Source of the DNA: Edaphochlamys debaryana
Lineage: Eukaryota; Chlorophyta; Chlorophyceae; Chlamydomonadales
NCBI GenBank assembly: GCA_016858145.1
Contig: JAEHOE010000090.1
Location: 310,001 to 374,000, forward strand
Reading direction: 5' to 3'
DNA length: 64,000 nt
Part shown: positions 60,865-64,000 of the stretch, piece by piece
Layout: every line of letters starts with the position of its first letter
Numbering within the stretch: position 1 is the stretch's first letter
Notes under the pieces: generated by a model
Told to the model about the DNA's origin: nothing
What the model saw: the letters and a program-made list of their open reading frames with translations, nothing else
Database searches by the model: none
Program-made: the position numbers and the translations under genes

Positions 60865-62725
60865 GTACAGCTGCATTACCGGACAGCTTGCTGGAGGATG
60901 TAGGGAACTGTGCAAGTGAGCAGAGACACGTTCAAAGGATGAGCTTGTGGTGGGGAGTCAGCCTACCTGCGATCAGGGATGAACGGTGCCTAGGGGGAAG
61001 GGGAAACGGGAACCTTGAGGAATGCGTGCCGACAGGGACAGATCGGTTGTGACGAGTTGTGAGCGAGCTACGGGAAATACTGCAAGCGGGGTAGGCAGGC
61101 CAGGAGCCCACCGGCGTGCGCTGGGAGAACTGACTGGGGTGGACCTGCCTGCAGGAGCTTGTGTGGGCGCCAAGGCATGTGGCTGGGGTCATTCCGGATT
61201 TCCGAAGCGCCCCTGCCCCTGCATGGTGGCGACTGGCGAGGCGGAGGTTGTCCAATACCGGTGCACATCCGTGCGTTCTGCCGTGCGTGCCGGCCTCCGC
61301 CCTGGCCCCTGCAGTGTGTGCAGTGGGGCAGCAGCTGAGGGAGGCCCTGCCCAGGCCGTGTCCCCGTGTGGGGCCGCGCAGTGGCGGAGGGGACCAGGTG
61401 CGGAGCAGACCAAGCCGTGAGCAGTCAGCGCAGTCGGGCCCAAGGACGGCAAGGAGGCGGGGGCTTCACGCCGCTGGGCAGTGCCGCAGTATGTAGCAGG
61501 GCAGGGGAGCCACGCCACCAGTCCCACCACCCGCGCTCTCGCCCTCCAAATCGGCCGTCTGCCTCTGGATTTCCCTACTCGCCTGGCCCGCGCTGTTGTT
61601 ACCAGCGCTCCTCCCGCCCGCCCCCCATGCCCCCGGTGCCTGTGGCCTCCACCCGAGGAGGCCGTGTTGACGTGTTGTCCGCCCCCACCCCTCCCCGCGC
61701 CCCTGGTGCGTGTCGTGCAAGGCTGCTGAGCGCACAGCGAAGGTCCTGCGGAGGACAGGTGGGGTGATCGGATGACTGGGGCAGTGGGGCTGGACCTGCA
61801 CGAGCCCCTGGTGTGGGCGTGCGCGTGACGCGGTGCAGTGCAAGGTCAAATGCCAGTGCACGAGGGCACGCACGGCCTGCGCACGGCACAATGTACACGG
61901 CCCCAGGCGATAGAGGGGTGCAGCGCGGGTCAAGCCGAGAGTCCAAGCCGCAAGCAGGGACACAGTCGGGGGCCAAGGGGGCACGGGGCCAGAGCTTTGC
62001 GCAGCTACGCAGCGGTGTTAATCCATGATGGACAGGGCCGGGGCAGGGAATGCTCTTGCCAGAGTGATGCAGGTGTAGCGGAGTGCGGAGGGGCTTCCCA
62101 GGCTGAAGCCCCCACGCGGGGGGTAGAAGAACATCAACGCGGGGGGCCGTGCCGACGAGGGGTGCCCAGCAGCGCGGTGCCCACCCCATGACCCCAAAGC
62201 TCACCTGGGGAGGCCGTGTTGTCCGCCTCCCATCTCCCGTCCCGCTCCCCATGCCCCCGGAGCGTGTAGCGCAAGGCGCATTCCAGGGCTGCTCGTAGCT
62301 TCCATTCCGCGCGGGGCTGCGGGCGTGGCTGGATTGGCACGCGGCCCCGACTTCGCGACGCCGAGGTCACAGCCTCAAAGCCCCCCATGCAACATTGCGA
62401 CTTGACTTTTCTTCAGACGCGAGAGCAGGCCCGGCGTGCGATGTTGCGCATCAGCAGCAGCCGGCCTGGCAAATTCCTCCCCCTTTTCAGCGCGCTAAAC
62501 GCGCATCGCCTGCGTGTTTTAGATAACGGCGGCGGCAGCCTCTGGCGCTGTATTTCAAAATGTTGCCGTACAGCAAATGCGCCTCCTTTGCGCGCGGCTT
62601 TGAATAGAGCGCCACTGCGCCTGAACAGCACTCCTAGCGACCCAGCCACGCAGCCCACACTGCCCGCACACTTAACTGCGCCAGCGTAGGTCACCCCGCG
62701 TAGATCGTCGGCTGCCGCCTCCACT
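60865..62725. other. Intergenic region upstream of RAN
   Basis: No gene recognised. Imperfect direct duplication: GAGGCCGTGTTG...TGTCCGCC...GCGTGT-GTGCAAGG at 61658-61725 resembles 62211-62280. The last ~300 bases, which are less GC-rich, should hold the RAN promoter and leader. Confidence 0.45.
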
Positions 62726-63950
62726 ATGGCCCTGCCCGGCCAGGTTACCCCTGAGGGCGTCCCCGCCTTCAAGCTTGTGCTAGTGGGCGATGGTGGTACC
62801 GGCAAGACCACGTTCGTGAAGCGCCACATCACTGGCGAGTTCGAGAAGAAGTATGAGCCCACGATCGGTGTGGAGGTCCGCCCTCTGGACTTCACCACCA
62901 ACCGCGGCAAGATTCGCTTCTACTGCTGGGACACGGCTGGCCAGGAGAAGTTCGGTGGCCTGCGTGACGGGTACTATATCCACGGCCAGTGCGCGATTAT
63001 CATGTTCGACGTCACCTCGCGCTTGACCTACAAGAACGTCCCCACCTGGCACCGCGACCTGTGCCGCGTGTGCGAGAACATCCCCATCGTGCTGTGCGGT
63101 AACAAGGTGCGCAAGCTGCTGCTACTGCTGCTCGCTGGGCTCGCGCGGGGTACTGACCGCCCAAGCCGCCGCAATGGCGGCAAATTGGCGCGCAGGTCGA
63201 CGTGAAGAACCGCCAGGTCAAGCCCAAGCAGGTTACCTTCCACCGGAAGAAGAACCTGCAGTACTACGAGATTTCGGCCAAGTCCAACTACAACTACGAG
63301 AAGCCGTTCCTGTACCTCGCCCGCAAGCTGACCGGCGACCCCCACCTCTCGTTCGTGGAGGAGGTTGCCCTGCCCCCCCCCGAGGTCCAGGTGCGTGGCG
63401 CTGTGCGCAGTGGGGCGCACGGGTTGCGGGCCCAGGCATGCCCGCCATACGGTTGACAAAGGCGGGTCTCGATTGCGCCCGCTGGTGGCTCGCCGGGCAC
63501 CCCTGCACCCGCCGTGCCTGTGCATTGCCCTCACACTCCCCCGACGCTTCTTGTTACCCCACCCTTGCCACTCCCAGATCGACCTGGCGGAGCAGCAGCG
63601 GAACGAGGCGGAGCTGGAGCAGGCCGCCCAGCAACCACTGCCCGCGGACGACGACGACGAGGTGAGGGCCGGCGCTTTCAACTCGACTGCTAGTCCTGGC
63701 CAGGGCAAGGCGTGGGTGGGAGCGCACTCCTCCCAGGGGGTCGAGCAGGCAACGGCCTCCCAGCCGGGCCACCTCACGTTGTGCTCTCAAGGGCCTCACA
63801 TTATGGGCCTCACATTATGGGCCTCACATATGAAGAGCCGTGCGCATGTGCGCCTAGCCTGGGCGCGTCGCGCCGTCGTCCTTGCATGCCGCCTAACCTT
63901 GTCTGACCTCTCGCTGTCCTCCTGCCCCCTACATGCAGCTCCTGGACTAA
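62726..63950 (+). CDS. RAN: GTP-binding nuclear protein Ran
   Basis: Small GTPase that drives nucleocytoplasmic transport with importins and exportins and guides spindle and nuclear-envelope assembly. Exons 62726-63106, 63196-63390, 63578-63661 and 63939-63950 give 223 aa, the normal size. G motifs are complete: GDGGTGKTT (21-29), effector YEPTIGVEV (43-51), DTAGQEKF with catalytic Gln73, NKVD (126-129, split by intron 1) and SAKSNYN. The C-terminus ends in Ran's acidic switch, ADDDDELLD. There is no C-terminal Cys for prenylation, as expected for Ran. The last exon is only three codons plus the stop, 12 bases. The 3' untranslated region runs out of the window. Confidence 0.97.
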
Positions 63951-64000
63951 GCGCCACCTTGCGGATCGGGAGTCTTGGCGTCTGGCGGCCCCCTTCCAGC

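Overview
This is nuclear DNA of a volvocine green alga (Chlamydomonadales: Chlamydomonas, Gonium, Tetrabaena or Volvox relatives). The evidence is a GC-rich genome with many short spliced exons and C-rich introns, alpha-tubulin genes with one conserved four-exon layout, a secreted wall protein with Pro/Ser-rich spacers typical of volvocine hydroxyproline-rich glycoproteins, TGTAA-type polyadenylation signals, and volvocine-type LINE remains. Exon models were built by hand from GT/GC-AG sites and reading phase. Most of them close exactly.

Layout. 1-5.2 kb: two head-to-head paralogues of unknown function, probably plastid-targeted, whose central exons are almost identical. 6.7-16.6 kb (-): a 26-exon PhoD-like metallophosphatase with a C-terminal Tyr-Gly-Gln/Pro-rich tail. 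16.6-18.9 kb: LINE remnants and a GGAA microsatellite. 19.2-21.1 kb (+): alpha-tubulin copy 1, followed by a decayed piece of a HEN1 3' end. 22-30 kb: a graveyard of gene fragments, a LINE relic and unclassified repeats. 30.1-34.1 kb (+): a multidomain wall glycoprotein with a one-base frame break in a C10 run. 34.1-39 kb: further gene fragments and repeats. 39.0-48.9 kb (+): HEN1 small-RNA 2'-O-methyltransferase, 21 exons and 1,701 aa. 49.5-50.0 kb: an intact hAT-type MITE. 50.3-52.2 kb (-): alpha-tubulin copy 2. 53.0-58.5 kb (+): a plastid FAD-dependent carotenoid-desaturase-like oxidoreductase, 14 exons and 581 aa. 59.2-60.4 kb (+): an intronless OTU-family cysteine protease, probably carried by a transposon. 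62.7-63.95 kb (+): the GTPase Ran.

The two alpha-tubulin loci form an inverted segmental duplication. Each has the same promoter block, the same four exons, a conserved TGTAA region and, tail-to-tail beyond it, a HEN1 3' end. HEN1 is intact only beside copy 2. The clearest new observations are the 542-bp hAT MITE with a perfect 8-bp target duplication and a set of internal AAGTGCGG sites, the localised gene conversion between the head-to-head paralogues, the TE-associated OTU protease ORF, and an undescribed dispersed repeat built on paired AAGTTCCC motifs around a GACC-repeat core. The genes do not form one pathway. They are ordinary eukaryotic neighbours separated by repeat-rich DNA.
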